From positions 48,946,151-49,010,150 of the forward strand of contig NC_134949.1 of assembly GCF_965638725.1 (NCBI RefSeq): a stretch of DNA of 64,000 bases. Reading direction: 5' to 3'. This DNA is from Aptenodytes patagonicus. Lineage: Eukaryota; Chordata; Aves; Sphenisciformes; Spheniscidae. Shown here in pieces: positions 1 to 12,200 of this stretch (within the stretch, counting starts at the first letter, position 1; each line of letters begins with the position of its first letter). Under the pieces are notes generated by a model that saw nothing but the letters and a program-made list of their open reading frames with translations, searched no databases and was not told the origin of the DNA. Made by a program: the position numbers and the translations under genes.

Positions 1-1617
1 AGATGACCATGAGTGTGGGAACAGTGACTTTCCATTTGTGGACACTGAAATTGTAAGGGACCAGCTGTATCAGCTGAATGTTCACAAGTCCATGGGGCCT
101 GATGGGATTCATCCCAGAGTACTGAAGGAGCTAGGGGATGTTATGGCAGGACCCCTCTCGATCATCTACGAACAGTCTTGGGAGTCTGGGGAGGTCCCTG
201 CTGACTGGAAGCTAGCCAGTGTTACTCCAATCTACAAAAAGGGCGTAAGGGAAGACCCAGGGAACTACAGACCTGTTAGTCTAACCTCAGTTCCGGGAAA
301 AATTATGGAGAAGATTATACTGCATACTATTAAAAGGCATTTAAAGAATAATGCAGTCATCAGGCACAGTCAACATGGGTTCACAAAGGGAAAGTCCTGT
401 TTAATTAATCTGATACCCTTCTCTGAAAAGGTCACCTACATAGTGGATGAAGGGAAGGCGGTGGATGTAGTTTTTCTGGATTTTAGTAAGGCTTTTGATA
501 CTGTCCCTCACAGCATCCTTCTGGACAAGTTGTCCAGCTGTGGGGTGAGCGGGTTCACAGTGTGCTGGGTGAAGAACTGGCTGAAAGGCAGAGCTCAAAG
601 GGTTGTAGTGAAGTGGGCTACATCTGGCTGGCAACCGGTCACCAGCGATGTTCCTCAGGGTTCAATTCTGGGGCCAGTCCTGTTCAATATGTTTATCAAC
701 GATCTGGATGCAGGAGTTGAATGCACCATTAGCAAGGTTGCTGATGATACCAAACTGGGAGGTACTGTTGACTCTTGAGGGACAAGAGGCCTTGCAGAGG
801 GATCTAGATAGATTGGAGCACTGGGCAATGGTTAATGGGATGATACGTCCGAATGCCGCCTTCTGCACCTGGGATGGAGTAACGCTGGGCACAAGTATAA
901 ATTGGGAGAGGAGTGGCTGGAGAGCAGCCCTGCAGAAAGGGATCTGGGGGTGCTGGTCGACAGCAGGCTCAGTATGAGTCAGCAGCGTGCCCTGGCAGCC
1001 AGGATGGCAAACCGCATCCTGGGGTGCATCAAGCACAGTATAACCAGCCGGTCAAAAGAGGTGATTATCCCGCTGTGTTCAGCGTTGGTGCAGCCTCACC
1101 TTGAGTACTGTGTGCAGTTCTGGGCCCCACAATTTAAGAAGGATGTGAAGGTCCTCAAATGAATCCAGAGGAGGGCAACAAAGCTGGTGAAAAGGCTGAA
1201 AGGAATGTCCTGTGAGGAGCAGCTAACGGCTTTGGGTTTGTCTAGTCTGGAGAAAAGGAGGCTGAGGGGTGACCCCATTGCTCTCTACAGCTTCCTGAGG
1301 AGGGGAACTGGAGAGGGAGGTGCTGATCTCTTCTCCCTGGTATCCAGTGATAGGATGCGTGGGAATGGTTCAAAGCTGCACCAGGGGAGGTTCAGACTGG
1401 ACATTAGGAAGCATTTCTTTACCAAGAGGGTGTGCAAACACTGGAACAGGCTTCCTAGAGAGGTGGTCGATGCCCCAAGCCTGTCGGCGTTTAAGAGGCA
1501 TTTGGACAATGCCCTTAACATGCTTTAACTTTTGGTCAGCCCTGAAGTGGTCAGGCAGTTGGACTAGATGATCATTGTAGGTCCCTTCCAACTGAAAAAA
1601 GAGTCTAGTCTATTCTA
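1..1617 (+). mobile_element. CR1 non-LTR retrotransposon, 3' part, decayed
   Basis: The copy runs in from the left window edge. The frame at 38-778 reads an endonuclease/RT linker and the RT palm: motif [14 protein letters not shown], motif B region [15 protein letters not shown] and motif C ADDTKL. That frame ends at a TGA at 776-778 and the coding sense continues in other frames (902-1162, then 1187-1528 with the [16 protein letters not shown]-terminal block), so frameshifts have broken it. The 3' end is typical of avian CR1: GATGATC near 1567, a TTCCAACT block near 1585 and a degenerate tail to about 1617. It is not expected to be mobile. It lies in an upstream intron of RLIG1. Confidence 0.93.
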
Positions 1618-1905
1618 CTTCTCTTGCTCTAGTTTAAATATAATGTTGGCTATTTAGGTAGCTATTTTTTTAGTCTTAGTTAGTTTTGAACTTTTAAACT
1701 ACTTAAAGGCTACTATGCTTCTTTAAACCCTCCTAATTGTAGACTGCTTGAGTGTGCTACATGTTGGTGCTTGTACAAAGTAACTGGGACTACTGTCTGT
1801 AAAAGAAGGTTTAGGTCAATGGTATTTTAATACTTGCATTGAAAGACGATCAAAGCATAAAATTGGCTAACAGTTTGCCAAAAACTGTCACATTTATATG
1901 TCTAG
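1618..1905 (+). other. RLIG1 intron, 3' part
   Basis: AT-rich sequence between the CR1 tail and the first RLIG1 exon in the window. It ends in the acceptor TATATGTCTAG at 1905. Nothing else is recognised in it. Confidence 0.6.
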
Positions 1906-2022
1906 AATTTGTTTGGAATGTTGAAGAGGATTTCAAGCCTGTTCCAGATACCTGGATTCCAGCAAAGGACATAGAGTTCTCTAATGGCAATCCTTTGCCC
2001 GATGAAAACGGACATATGCCAG
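1906..2022 (+). CDS. RLIG1: RLIG1 exon (WNVEEDFKP)
   Basis: 117 nt. The acceptor is TCTAG at 1905 and the donor is CCAG|GTACCT. It enters in phase 1 (a G from the previous exon completes GAA) and leaves in phase 1 (G|GT TGG across the next junction). Confidence 0.9.
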
Positions 2023-4671
2023 GTACCTATGATGCAACACAGGTAAAATGCTGAGGGGGAATCCATTTTTGAAGTGAATTAGAATTAGTTCCAGAGTTAG
2101 AAGTAGTAGTTAACTTATTCAGAAAACAATTGGAATGTCATTCATTCACTATCCAGAAAGGCTTTGTTCTTCTGACACATTGAAAGTAATTGCAGTTCGC
2201 TGTACAGACTTACAGGGCTTCAGCTGAAGGCATAGTTGTCACGTTTGCATTTCTCTGAGATATGACATAGTTTTTCTTGCTACTTTTTCTGTTTGTAGTT
2301 AACTGTGGGGGTTTTTTAAGGCATGTACAGTTCTAGTACACGTATGATAACTTCAGATATTTATGTTGGTAAAATGCAATGTTTTCTCATAGGTTGGGTG
2401 CCTGTGGAGAAAAATAGTAAGCAGTATTGTTGGCACTCATCTGTTGTAAATTATGAGGCTGAAGTAGCGCTGGTATTGAAACACCATGCTGACCCAGGGC
2501 TTCTGGAAATTAGTCCGGTGCCATTATCAGAGATTTTAGAACAAACATTGGAGCTTATTGGGACTAATATTAATGCAAATCCATATGGTAAGTTTGTATG
2601 GTCTGTTCTTAAATACTTTTTTATTTAGTGATATTTTTTAGTGAAAACTATGTATTTTCTTTGTATAAATTTTTTAAAAAAAGGCCTAAGGTAGCAATGT
2701 AAGCTTTTTAGAAAGGAGAGAAAGGACTAGCTCAAAGAACACTCACCCAGAAATACTCACCTCATAAAGCTGAGTTGTCATGAGACTATTTATGTCTATT
2801 AAACCTCTTCCCACCTGCATGTTCTTTAGGAGTTATAAAAAAGTTTTGCTTTAGTCTTTCAAAAAATACTCTGACTGGAAAAGTTGTTTTAAATATTACT
2901 ATTAAAATATTAAAATATTTTTAAAGATTGTTCGTTGGTGCCTTTTCTTGACTTCTTTTTACTTGCTCTTCTGATGCTGTTTAGACCATTAAAGTAGAAA
3001 ATTTTATTCAGCCACTTTTTTTTGAGTCCCTAGGGTTTAGTAGTAAGTTGCATTTTTGAAATTATGAAATACTGTGGATTTTTTTTAAGGAAATGTAATT
3101 TAAGCTACATTTTTAAAAGCCTTTTAACAAAAAAACAATTAGGTATGAGCACAAGTGAGTTTTAACTTTTGAGCTTTGCTGTTAGGATAACTTGCAAGGA
3201 TGAATAAGAAAAATAGTACCTGGTCTAAGCATTTTCTCAGAATGTAAGGGAACCGCAACAAAAAATTCTAATAGCTGTATTTTTAGATGAAGATTTATGT
3301 TGAACAGTCAGTGAAGAGGCAATGCATTTGTAAACAGCCTGGCTTAAGTATTAATCCATATTCATAAGAAAATATGCCAGATTTTCAGGAACTAAGATGT
3401 TTGTGCTATTGATTGTGATCTGAAGCATGAAGAATTTAGCTAGTAGCTTTATGGTTACTGAGGAGGTGACCCCAAGGACAAAACAGACAACTGTATAAAT
3501 CTCTATATCGTGTTTATTTTGTACAAATAAAAAGTTACATGAGGAGGAGACAGCTACATTTGATACTTAGAAGTATATTTAACTGTTCCCTTAAAGGCAG
3601 GACAATGTTGTAGTACCTAATAGAAGTCTGCCTTTATAGAGTGCTTTTAAGATAGCCGTAATAACAAAAGTGAGGAAAATCTGAAGTTCTCACACGTAAC
3701 TAGCAGGAAGATTTTTGTTTCTTTTAACATAGGATTAGGAAGCAAGAAGCAGCCTGTACATCTTCTTGTACCACATGGAGCATTTGAAATAAAGAATCCA
3801 CCTGCTTTGAAACAAAATGACATACTGTCTTGGTTTGAAGGCTGCAGTGAGGGTAAAGTTGAAGGAATTGTGTGGCACTGCCATGATGGGTGTTTAATCA
3901 AGGTAAGTATATAGATGGACATGTGGAAAGCACTATAATAATTCATAGTATATGAAGTATTGCGAGGTGTTCACTTTTTGTCTTGTTTTCCAAATTCTTT
4001 AGTAGTAAATGTTCTAGCAAATCAGGTGACAGCAGAATTAGTCAAGCCAGTGTCACTACAATGACAACATATTAAACTTCTTGATTATCTACATTATGCT
4101 AATAACTTAAAGTAATTAAGAACATAAAATAGTATTTTCTTGCCTCTGTATAGGAATCACTCAACATTTTAAAGCTTAATTCTTTTATTTAAAAAATTCA
4201 TTTCTTGTAATGTGAACTTATAGAACAAGTATTGTTAATAAGAATGGGATTTTTGATTAATTAGCAAGTTTATATTATTTCTGAAGCTGTGGAGGACACC
4301 TTGGTTCTGGTTTGTCTTTTGTGCTTTGTTGTTACTCATGTTAGATGACTGATTAATGGTTGTAAGTGCTCTAATGCAGAGGATCCTAGAATTGAAGCAC
4401 ACACACCCCGACCCCCGAAGTTGGGAACTGTTGGGCTACTATATCAGAATGTCTAAACTGATCTTATTTCTTTTTATTTTAGCTCCATCGCCATCATCTT
4501 GGTTTACGCTGGCCACTTGCAGAGACGTACCTGAATTCTCAGCCTGTTGTAATTGCTTTTAATAGAACTAAATATGACTGTGACTTTGAACCAAAGAGTT
4601 TGTTTCACCATTTTTCAAAATTGGATGGTCAAAGATTTGACAGACTCCAAGATATCAAGTTTGATGCTTGA
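1906..4671 (+). CDS. RLIG1: RLIG1 (C12orf29), RNA 5'-phosphate/3'-OH ligase 1, last four coding exons (partial gene)
   Basis: Four exons (1906-2022, 2393-2587, 3733-3902, 4483-4671) join in phase and encode about 222 residues ending in TGA, against 325 in the human protein. Landmark peptides are [59 protein letters not shown] and [10 protein letters not shown]. The human protein is an ATP-dependent RNA ligase that AMPylates itself on a lysine of a KVDGT motif and joins 5'-phosphate to 3'-OH RNA ends. That N-terminal motif is outside this window. The late nucleotidyltransferase motifs are visible: EGIVWH (motif IV-like) and CLIKLHRHH (motif V-like, split across the last intron). All introns are GT-AG. 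The C-terminus has a few more residues (KFDA) than human. The gene converges on CEP290. Confidence 0.93.
2393..2587 (+). CDS. RLIG1: RLIG1 exon ([12 protein letters not shown])
   Basis: 195 nt. The acceptor is TTTTCTCATAG and the donor TATG|GTAAGT. It encodes [19 protein letters not shown] through to [10 protein letters not shown], close to human. Confidence 0.92.
3733..3902 (+). CDS. RLIG1: RLIG1 exon ([17 protein letters not shown])
   Basis: 170 nt. The acceptor is CTTTTAACATAG and the donor ATCAAG|GTAAGT. It encodes [19 protein letters not shown] and the ligase motif [14 protein letters not shown]. Confidence 0.92.
4483..4671 (+). CDS. RLIG1: RLIG1 terminal coding exon
   Basis: 189 nt including TGA at 4669-4671. 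The acceptor is TTTTTATTTTAG. It encodes [19 protein letters not shown] and ends [10 protein letters not shown]. The 3' UTR follows directly. Confidence 0.9.
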   Translation, partial: LHRHHLGLRWPLAETYLNSQPVVIAFNRTKYDCDFEPKSLFHHFSKLDGQRFDRLQDIKFDA

Positions 4672-5425
4672 AATGATTTTTCTCTTTTAAGTTAAATGTT
4701 GTATGCGCTGCATTCCTCTTACTTGTGTCTACCACAGAACTCTTCACAAATAATCTTCTAGCTTAGGCAGCGGCCTAGGTACTGTAAGATTTTAAGTTTT
4801 TCCTAAATGACTGATTTTATATAACGAGAGATCCAACATCCAGAGCAGAGATCTAGCTTTCAGCATGTTTATTTTCAGTTCTGGAAGACCCTTAACTTTT
4901 GAACCCATTTCTGGAAGCTGTTGTAATTAAGCGTAAGAAGTATGTTGTCTAACACTGGCTGGTCCTAATAGCTTAGCTAATGAATGCAATCAACTGTAAA
5001 AGTTCCAGAGGTTGCACTTCTATAAATATAATTATCATGTTATACGTAGGATTCAGATTTAGGATCTAGTTGTTTCTCAACAGTAAAGGACATATTTCAG
5101 GTGGGACCAGAATTAGTCCTGAAATTTGATAATTTTTTTTTAAAGTTGTAACAATTTCTTTTGGGGGAAAACTTTTCACTGTATTATTTAACTGGCAAGC
5201 TGCAGCATTATGCTATGACTTGAAAACCTAATTAAGCTATATCCTACAGGTACTTCCACTATTCTGGGACAAAAAGAGTAAGTAATAGGAGGTATACTAG
5301 TTCTATTTTGGAGGTCCTTAGTAATTAGAGAGGGACATGACTTGGCTTAATAATACCCATTTTCAGACTGCATCTCAATTAGGAAAACTTCATCAAGGGC
5401 ATATTAAGTGAGATGGCATGTAAAT

Positions 5426-5431
5426 AATAAA
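5426..5431 (+). promoter_or_regulatory. RLIG1 poly(A) signal candidate
   Basis: AATAAA on the + strand about 755 nt after the RLIG1 stop, giving a 3' UTR of roughly 4672-5450. A plain hexamer match. Confidence 0.5.
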
Positions 5432-6010
5432 GGTGAGACTGCATGATCATTTGAGTTGGCTTTATTTTATCTATGCTATAAAAGTAAACATCCAGCTATA
5501 TAAAATACACAAAATGAAAAATCATTTATCTACAAAAATACCATTAGTTTGGCTGAAATACTATAACTTAACTTTGTGGATTTTCGAAAATTCATGTAAA
5601 AATAACAGGAACAGACATCCAGCACACTGACCCTGAGTCCATAGTTAAGAAGTATGATAGCACAAGACAGCAAGAAGAAGTTACATATTCTTATCGATCT
5701 GGAACTTAGCATACTTAGCACATTTTAAGTGTTTCTCAACTTTTAGGATAAGTCCAAGGTTTCAACTTCACCTGACACCTGTGTATTACCCAAATTACTG
5801 TTCTGAATTAAAATATAATATTGCAAAGGAGGTGTGAGAGGTAAAACTCACTTTTATTTTGACTGGTGTATATAAATACTGACTATAATCTGTTGACTAA
5901 TCCAATTCTGCACTCTTAGGTATGTGCCAAACTACTGTAACTTTAATAGACTTGTATCATTCCAAGATAAAAACAGACAAATAAATCAGTATTATGTAAC
6001 TGCCCCAGAA

Positions 6011-6016
6011 TTTATT
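6011..6016 (-). promoter_or_regulatory. CEP290 poly(A) signal candidate (proximal)
   Basis: AATAAA on the - strand (TTTATT on +), about 35 nt after the conserved-frame TAG at 6051-6053 and about 130 nt after the TAA actually reached at 6143-6145. Distal alternatives are at 5853-5858 and 5461-5466. Confidence 0.4.
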
Positions 6017-6142
6017 TTCTGTATCGATACTGAGGATACTAAACACTAGCCTAATCAACAGAAACATTGCCTGGACTATCCACTTGAATGCCAAACTCTT
6101 CAGAAAGCTGCTTTAATCTCTCCTCTAAGATAATATTTTTTT

Positions 6143-6238
6143 TTACTTCTTCATTGTATTGTATTTCAGATCCTCAATTTCTTCAAAAAAGGAAGGGTCA
6201 AAGTGTTCTAGTTCTCTTCTCGGCTTTTTTGTTTCTTC
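6143..6238 (-). CDS. CEP290: CEP290 exon 57 (last), frameshifted
   Basis: The acceptor CTTTTTAATAG is at 6239-6240. It encodes core residues 2410-2440, with [19 protein letters not shown] matching human [19 protein letters not shown]. One base is then missing relative to the conserved frame, so the frame reads TMKK and stops at TAA 6143-6145. The other frame stays open and human-like (EEVKKNI, LKQLSEEFGI) to a TAG at 6051-6053. Confidence 0.85.
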   Translation of the reverse strand, partial: EETKKPRRELEHFDPSFFEEIEDLKYNTMKK

Positions 6239-9200
6239 CTATTAAAAAGAACGAAGGAGTACCACCATTATCCAGAACTTAGGAAATACACGTCAACAAC
6301 AGCTTTTTTTGCCTTTTTCTTAAGAAGCTAAATGATGAGAGAATAAGTATGTTCTCTAGAAACACAAAAATCTACCCGTGAACAGCACGTTCACTAACAA
6401 CAAAATAGGCTTCATAAATATAATGTTTAGAAATTGACTTTGTCATTAAATATTAGTTTAGATGTTAAACAGCTCTTTCTAGCTAACCATAATTTTGCTC
6501 ATTATCTTGCCTAGGATGATCCTTGCAACTCACCTTTAATTGCTGTTTTTCCAACTCTGAGGCTTTCAGCTGTGTCTGGAGGTCAGCTACTTCTGTCATT
6601 AACTTGTCATTTTTATCCTTCTCTACAGTTTCATTATGTCCTGCAAAAATAATGATAATTTGTTTTGAAATTTAAGGTAATGAAAATCAATGACATGAAT
6701 AATCTTGTACAGTAATTCTGCATCTCCTGAAAACTGAAACAGTTAAAGTGTGTAAACCCAATTGGGATCAACAGCCACCAAAAATTCAAGTCATCTGGGC
6801 TTTTCTTTAGTTCTTGTACAAATCAGGTGGTGGTGCCTAGTTCCTGTGACTGAACGCAATACTCCAGCAGCCAGTCCATTAGCATACTTCAGAGAAATAC
6901 GACACGTACAGTTTCTCCGAATTAAATGCAGGGAACTTGGAAATAACGTAGTATAAGGATCTTGTTAATGATATTCATAATTTCAAGAGGGTTAATTTTT
7001 AATTTTTTTCCCAGTCATATGGCAATGTGCTGCTCTATAGCGCTCTGCTTGTCCCAGGGGACTGATGCCTGCTAGGTCTTAAGTCATTCACAGAGCTCGT
7101 ATCTGCAAATAGACGCTCGTTCTCTGGCAGCTTGGAACCCAAGGCAAAAGGGGTAGGCAAGAGGGTTTCAATGAATGCCTGACGTCTTACAAGCGGTCTT
7201 TTGAGGTTTATAAAGCAGATGGTGGCATGAACTACACATCTTCTTGGAAAAGGAAATCTTACAAAGATTACAGCCTCTTGTTCAAGATAATTAATTATGG
7301 CTATTTTTACTAACACTTCCCTATAAAAAACTTGTATAAGTCCTCAAAAATCCAAGACCTTAGTCTGCTCCAGTTTACACTACTCTGGCATTAATATAAT
7401 TCAAATAATTCTGTAGACTTATGATCATTTTGCACACACATATTAAGTAAAAATAGCTTTAGGCCCCAAATACAGGAAGATCTTTATTTTAGGTATTGAA
7501 AATTATTACCGGCTGCAGGACCTTCACTTGTATATGTGTGTACGTGGTGCTTATAATCTTCCACCTGGTGGGCTAGTTCTGCTTTTTCTTTCTTTAATCG
7601 ATTATTAATTAATCTGGAATATAAAACAATTTTAGAATAATTTTTAAAAATTACAAAAATATTTTAGAATATAAAAGATGTAACTAAAAATCGCAATGGC
7701 CATTTCCTGATCATTCTTATTTTAGGTATATTGGCTGAGGTATTTATTTAGTTATTTAAAAGTACATTACCTTAAAAGCTGAAGCTCCCTGATGAGGCTT
7801 TGCTCTGTCCTTGCACCTTCAGGAAGGTGTTTGAGAAGCTCAATCTTAAAAGAAAAATTAAGAAAGTTTTGCTCTTGAAAACAGTATCCATGGATAATGC
7901 AGTTCAGATGGAGTTCTCTTTGATACAGGATTAAAAAATGAATGAAAATAATACTAAGGATGTAACCAAGTACTAGGTTATCACAGAGAAAAAAACCCTA
8001 AGTGTTCATCTACTGACAGTTTCCACAAAGCTAATTATCTACAGCCTTTTTAAAGTTAGTATAGATCATTGCTACATATTTCATGAAGGGTGAAGAAAAA
8101 AGTCTTCAAAGGTTAGATTTACAAAGAAAGTTAGACACATAGCTATGTTAGCATCATGTATACATATGCTTAAGGAAGTGATATGCCTAAATCATGTAAG
8201 TGCTTTAAAATAGTACTGACATGCTTATTTGCATACTTAGGTGTCCAAGTTCCTTTTTAAACGTGATACGAAAACCCTGTGATTTTGCACTGAAAACCCA
8301 AACGAGTGCATGTCGACTAGAAACGACCTGCAGTCGTAAGTCAGAATAGGTCCCCGACCAGAGAGGGAGTTAGCCTCTAGAAGTGCCTTTCAGTAGAAGA
8401 TGCGGGAGCAAAAAATCAGTGTTTTAAAATATAAGACTATATACAGTTTTGAGTGCAGTGACAATTTATGAACTCTTATAAGGCTACTGTTAGCGATAGG
8501 CTTTTGTTCTATTACCACCTAAAATGGTAAGGATTTGGGTTTTTTCACAATCAGTCTGTTTCTTTGAAATGTAGTTAACCTTGACCACATCCCTTCATCA
8601 GTATTTGAGACATGAAAGAAACTGGAAAGTGTGTGTTGCTCCAGAGTAATATCACATAATGAAAGAATTTTATCTCTGTGTTAATTTTGCTGCTGGTATA
8701 CACTTCATGTTAATAATGCTGACTTTAGAAAAGGGAAAACAAGCAAAAACTAACAAAATAATGGTTTTATAGGACTCAATTCCAAGTTCTATTTACTGAA
8801 CACATTTACTTGCTTACATAACATATATGACTTCCTATATTGAAAGTTGTGTATTCGCTACCTTACTCTGAGAATGGCCTGTACAAGATGTCGGGGGAAG
8901 AAAACCATGCACGTATTAATAAATTAGAAGGTGGAAGCTAATCTAGGTGGATAGTCCTAGGGCTACATCTCTGGAGTACTTAAAGGCCAAAATTTGACAC
9001 ATCGTTTCAAAGGTACCCGAGTTTAAAATTCATCAACTCTTCCATGTGTGAAATAATATTTGTAAGACTTATTAGGGACTGCATGTAAGAGGCCATAGTG
9101 GAAATAGGCATGAAGATCCCCTTTAGGATGGCAAAGTCAATCCCCCAAAAAAGACCTGGAAGGAAGAGGGAAGTCCCTGCAGCAAACTCACTCTGCAGAA

Positions 9201-12200
9201 CAAGCTAGAAAGATTTTAAGACCATTTGAAGCATCTGTACCTACAGGCTTTCATGTGATCAATGAAACTATAATACAAAACCCTACAGAAGAATACAGTA
9301 GAAAAAAATTAATTTTCCCCTAAGACTGCAAGTCAAGAATATATATTGATAATATGTGGTAAACCTCATTAATATGTAGATGTACAATTACGGCAACTAG
9401 GACTGAAAAAAACCTATAAAAGCATGGCTTAGAGAAAAAAAATGTACTCTGCCAGTATGGACATTAGAAAGAAATCAATTAATATTAAGCAATCTGTTCT
9501 CAGAGTCATCTGGCTAAATTTTACTCACTTGTTCTTTTAGATCTTGTAAGTTTTTATCAGCATTGTGTTCACGTTCTGTTGCTTCCTGAAGCAGCTGTTT
9601 AAGGTCAGTAATGCTTTGGGTTTTTCTAGCAATATCCATTTCCATTTCCTTCATCTTGGTTTTGTGCATCCTGGTAGTAGTTTTATTTAGAAAAAGATAA
9701 GAGCAAAAGCTAATATTTTTGCAGAAACAGAGATTAAAATATCTTTAGGAGATTAAATGCCATAAAATACACCCTAAAATGTGTTTGGGGCATTGGCCTT
9801 GAAATAATCACTGGTATTATTTATTGAGCTGGAAGAAGCATAATGAAAAATACACTTTTAACCTTAGAATAAAGGCTTTTCCAAATGTTACACCTTCATG
9901 GATCTTACTTTGTATCTCCACTTTATTGAAGAGGGACTGGAAGCTTTTTATGGTATTGCACATAAACCCCAAACTACCTTCTGCTAGAAACATGCACGTC
10001 TGTTACTGATGCAGTGTGCACATTGGTCATGTCTTACTTCAGTGTCATACCTTTGAAAGTATTTTTCTTATGATTTAATAATTTATGGAAAATAAATTAA
10101 TGTGCTTAGAAAAGGGCTAATACAGATACAGAAGATGAAGACTCCAAGGGCAAAAATGTTCTACAAGAAATTATGTTTACTCTTGAGTAACAGCAGTCTG
10201 AGAAGGATTCCATTTTGCTTTGAGCCATACAAGGCTACAAAAAGGTTTTTGTTAGAACCACTGAAATATTGGTTGGAAGGTATCTCTGGAGGTCATGTAA
10301 TCCAATCTCCCATCTGAAGTGGGTTTTCAGATAGCAATACAACCTCCAACATCTTGCTATCTGCCAAAGAGCCTTCCAAAGGATCACTTGGATGACACCT
10401 TTGTCTGACCTACTAAATACTTTCTATTACCACGTACATGCTTTGGAAGATGCGCTGGTGACGTGGACTGCATGTTAAAGTGCCTCAATGAGCTCCTCTA
10501 GGTTAGTAATGTCTTAATGTTATTCACTTACTTTAAAATCATGTTAAAGTAAATGCAAATAAAAGTTATTATTCACACCAGTTGAAATAGGCAAGTACAA
10601 TTAAGCAAAACCATATATTTTATATCTATCTATATACAACTACCTATCTATAGCAACTAAATAGAATTAAGTAGAAATGTTTTTCAAAGAGGTAAAGAAC
10701 TGAAAGAAAAAACTATATTCAAACTACTGAGCTGATATGCCAGGTGTTAAGGGCCTACCATCTTCACTGCATGTTCCTGTCCTCCTCCTCCTGTGGCTGG
10801 CAGCCAGTTTTGCCCTCCTTCCTTATGCTAAATATGGCTGTCATCTGACCTTGCATAAAGACATTTTACCTCACTACATGGTTAGGGGGAAGGTTAAAAA
10901 AAAGGAACGGCTTTCTGAAGTCTCAGTGAAGTGAAACAGCTCAGCAGTATGTCAGAGAAGCACCAGAACTCCCCCAAGGGGTCCTGTGGGAGTGCAAGAC
11001 TGGGAAGTGGGTAAAATCTTGGACATCAGCAGATAGGCTGATCAACAGTGACCTGACCTAAGATGGAATCAGACAAGTCTCTCTCCTGTCCAGCTGATTT
11101 TCTGCCCTAATAAGGTTGCAGTCAGAGGTTGTTTTTGTAGATACCCTCCACCTCTGTTTACAACTATTAAAAAGTACTTTTGCAACACGTCATCTTATTT
11201 CATTCTGAGGTCATCCAGGAGTCCAGGACTAAGTATTTCTTCCCAAAAATTTGCTCTCTTCCATCTTTATGCAGAACACAGTCTGTTTATTTCTCTTAAT
11301 AGCATAAGCATTGCTTCATTTTCTTGTCTTTTTCTGAGATACGGCAGTACAAGAGATGATTTCCAATTAAAAACTCTTGCCTCAAGAGGGGTAAAATTCT
11401 CCTTCCTCGTCCACTTTGATGAATCACAGGCATGTTTCATGTGAATGTACCTTACATCAAACTTCATATTCTATATCAATCTGTTCATTATTAAACACGC
11501 TAGTGTGACATATAACTAGCATCTTTGTGCATAGCTCTTTATTGAAAATGGGTGTAATAGTAATGCTTTTTGGACTGGCAATGGTTTTGGGGTGACCGTT
11601 GGCCAAAATCATTTCTGTAAGCAAACCACAAAACACAGAACTAACCAGCTTGCTTCTAGCAAAGAAATGAATGCAATTAAAGTTGTTCAGGCTGTAGAGT
11701 TAAGATCTGTATAAGTAGGTTGTTACAGAAAAAGCATCTGAACTAACTGCAGAAGTACAGATAAATTAAAAATGTGTGCCCAAGTTGCAAAGCAGAAATC
11801 GGTGTCATAGAACTGTTTTCTTTAGTTTGTTCCACATTGAGTGATGCAAGTGATACCTGAATTTTAAAACAACTGACAGGTAACCTTCAGATAACTTATT
11901 GGTAAAGAGTTGTAGACATTTACTATTATTACCAAACCAAAATTGATTTTTGATGCTGATTTCAAAGCCTGAGTTTTATCTAAAAATCTAGGAAATGGCG
12001 ATTCCCACACTTCATTTTATATATTGGAAAAGATAATCCAGTGCTAGTCTCCAAGTTTTTTTCCCTTCTTCTACAGATAACAGAATCAACTGGCTGACTG
12101 CAGTTAGCTTTCAGGGCCTTCAGAACACACATGAAGGATCTTTAGGTATGCCTACATGTCCCAAGGAGTATAGAAATCCCAGTGGGTTTTCTAATACAAC

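Larger units (their letters stand above)
4672..6050. other. Convergent RLIG1/CEP290 3' ends
   Basis: Tail-to-tail interval between the RLIG1 stop and the CEP290 stop region. It holds both 3' UTRs. AATAAA candidates for CEP290 read on the - strand at 6011-6016, 5853-5858 and 5461-5466. The last lies about 30 bases past the RLIG1 signal, so the two transcripts could overlap if it is used. No gene or known repeat was seen between them. Confidence 0.6.

Noticed and set aside
1-1617. A functional reverse-transcriptase gene
   Set aside because: It is a CR1 copy with frameshifts and stops; the gene-like frame at 38-778 is only a fragment.
7035-7316. 93-codon sense frame in the intron between CEP290 exons 55 and 56, somewhat CpG-rich
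   Set aside because: It has a possible acceptor (TTTTTTATAG) but no in-frame donor to exon 56 that I could support, and no recognisable peptide.
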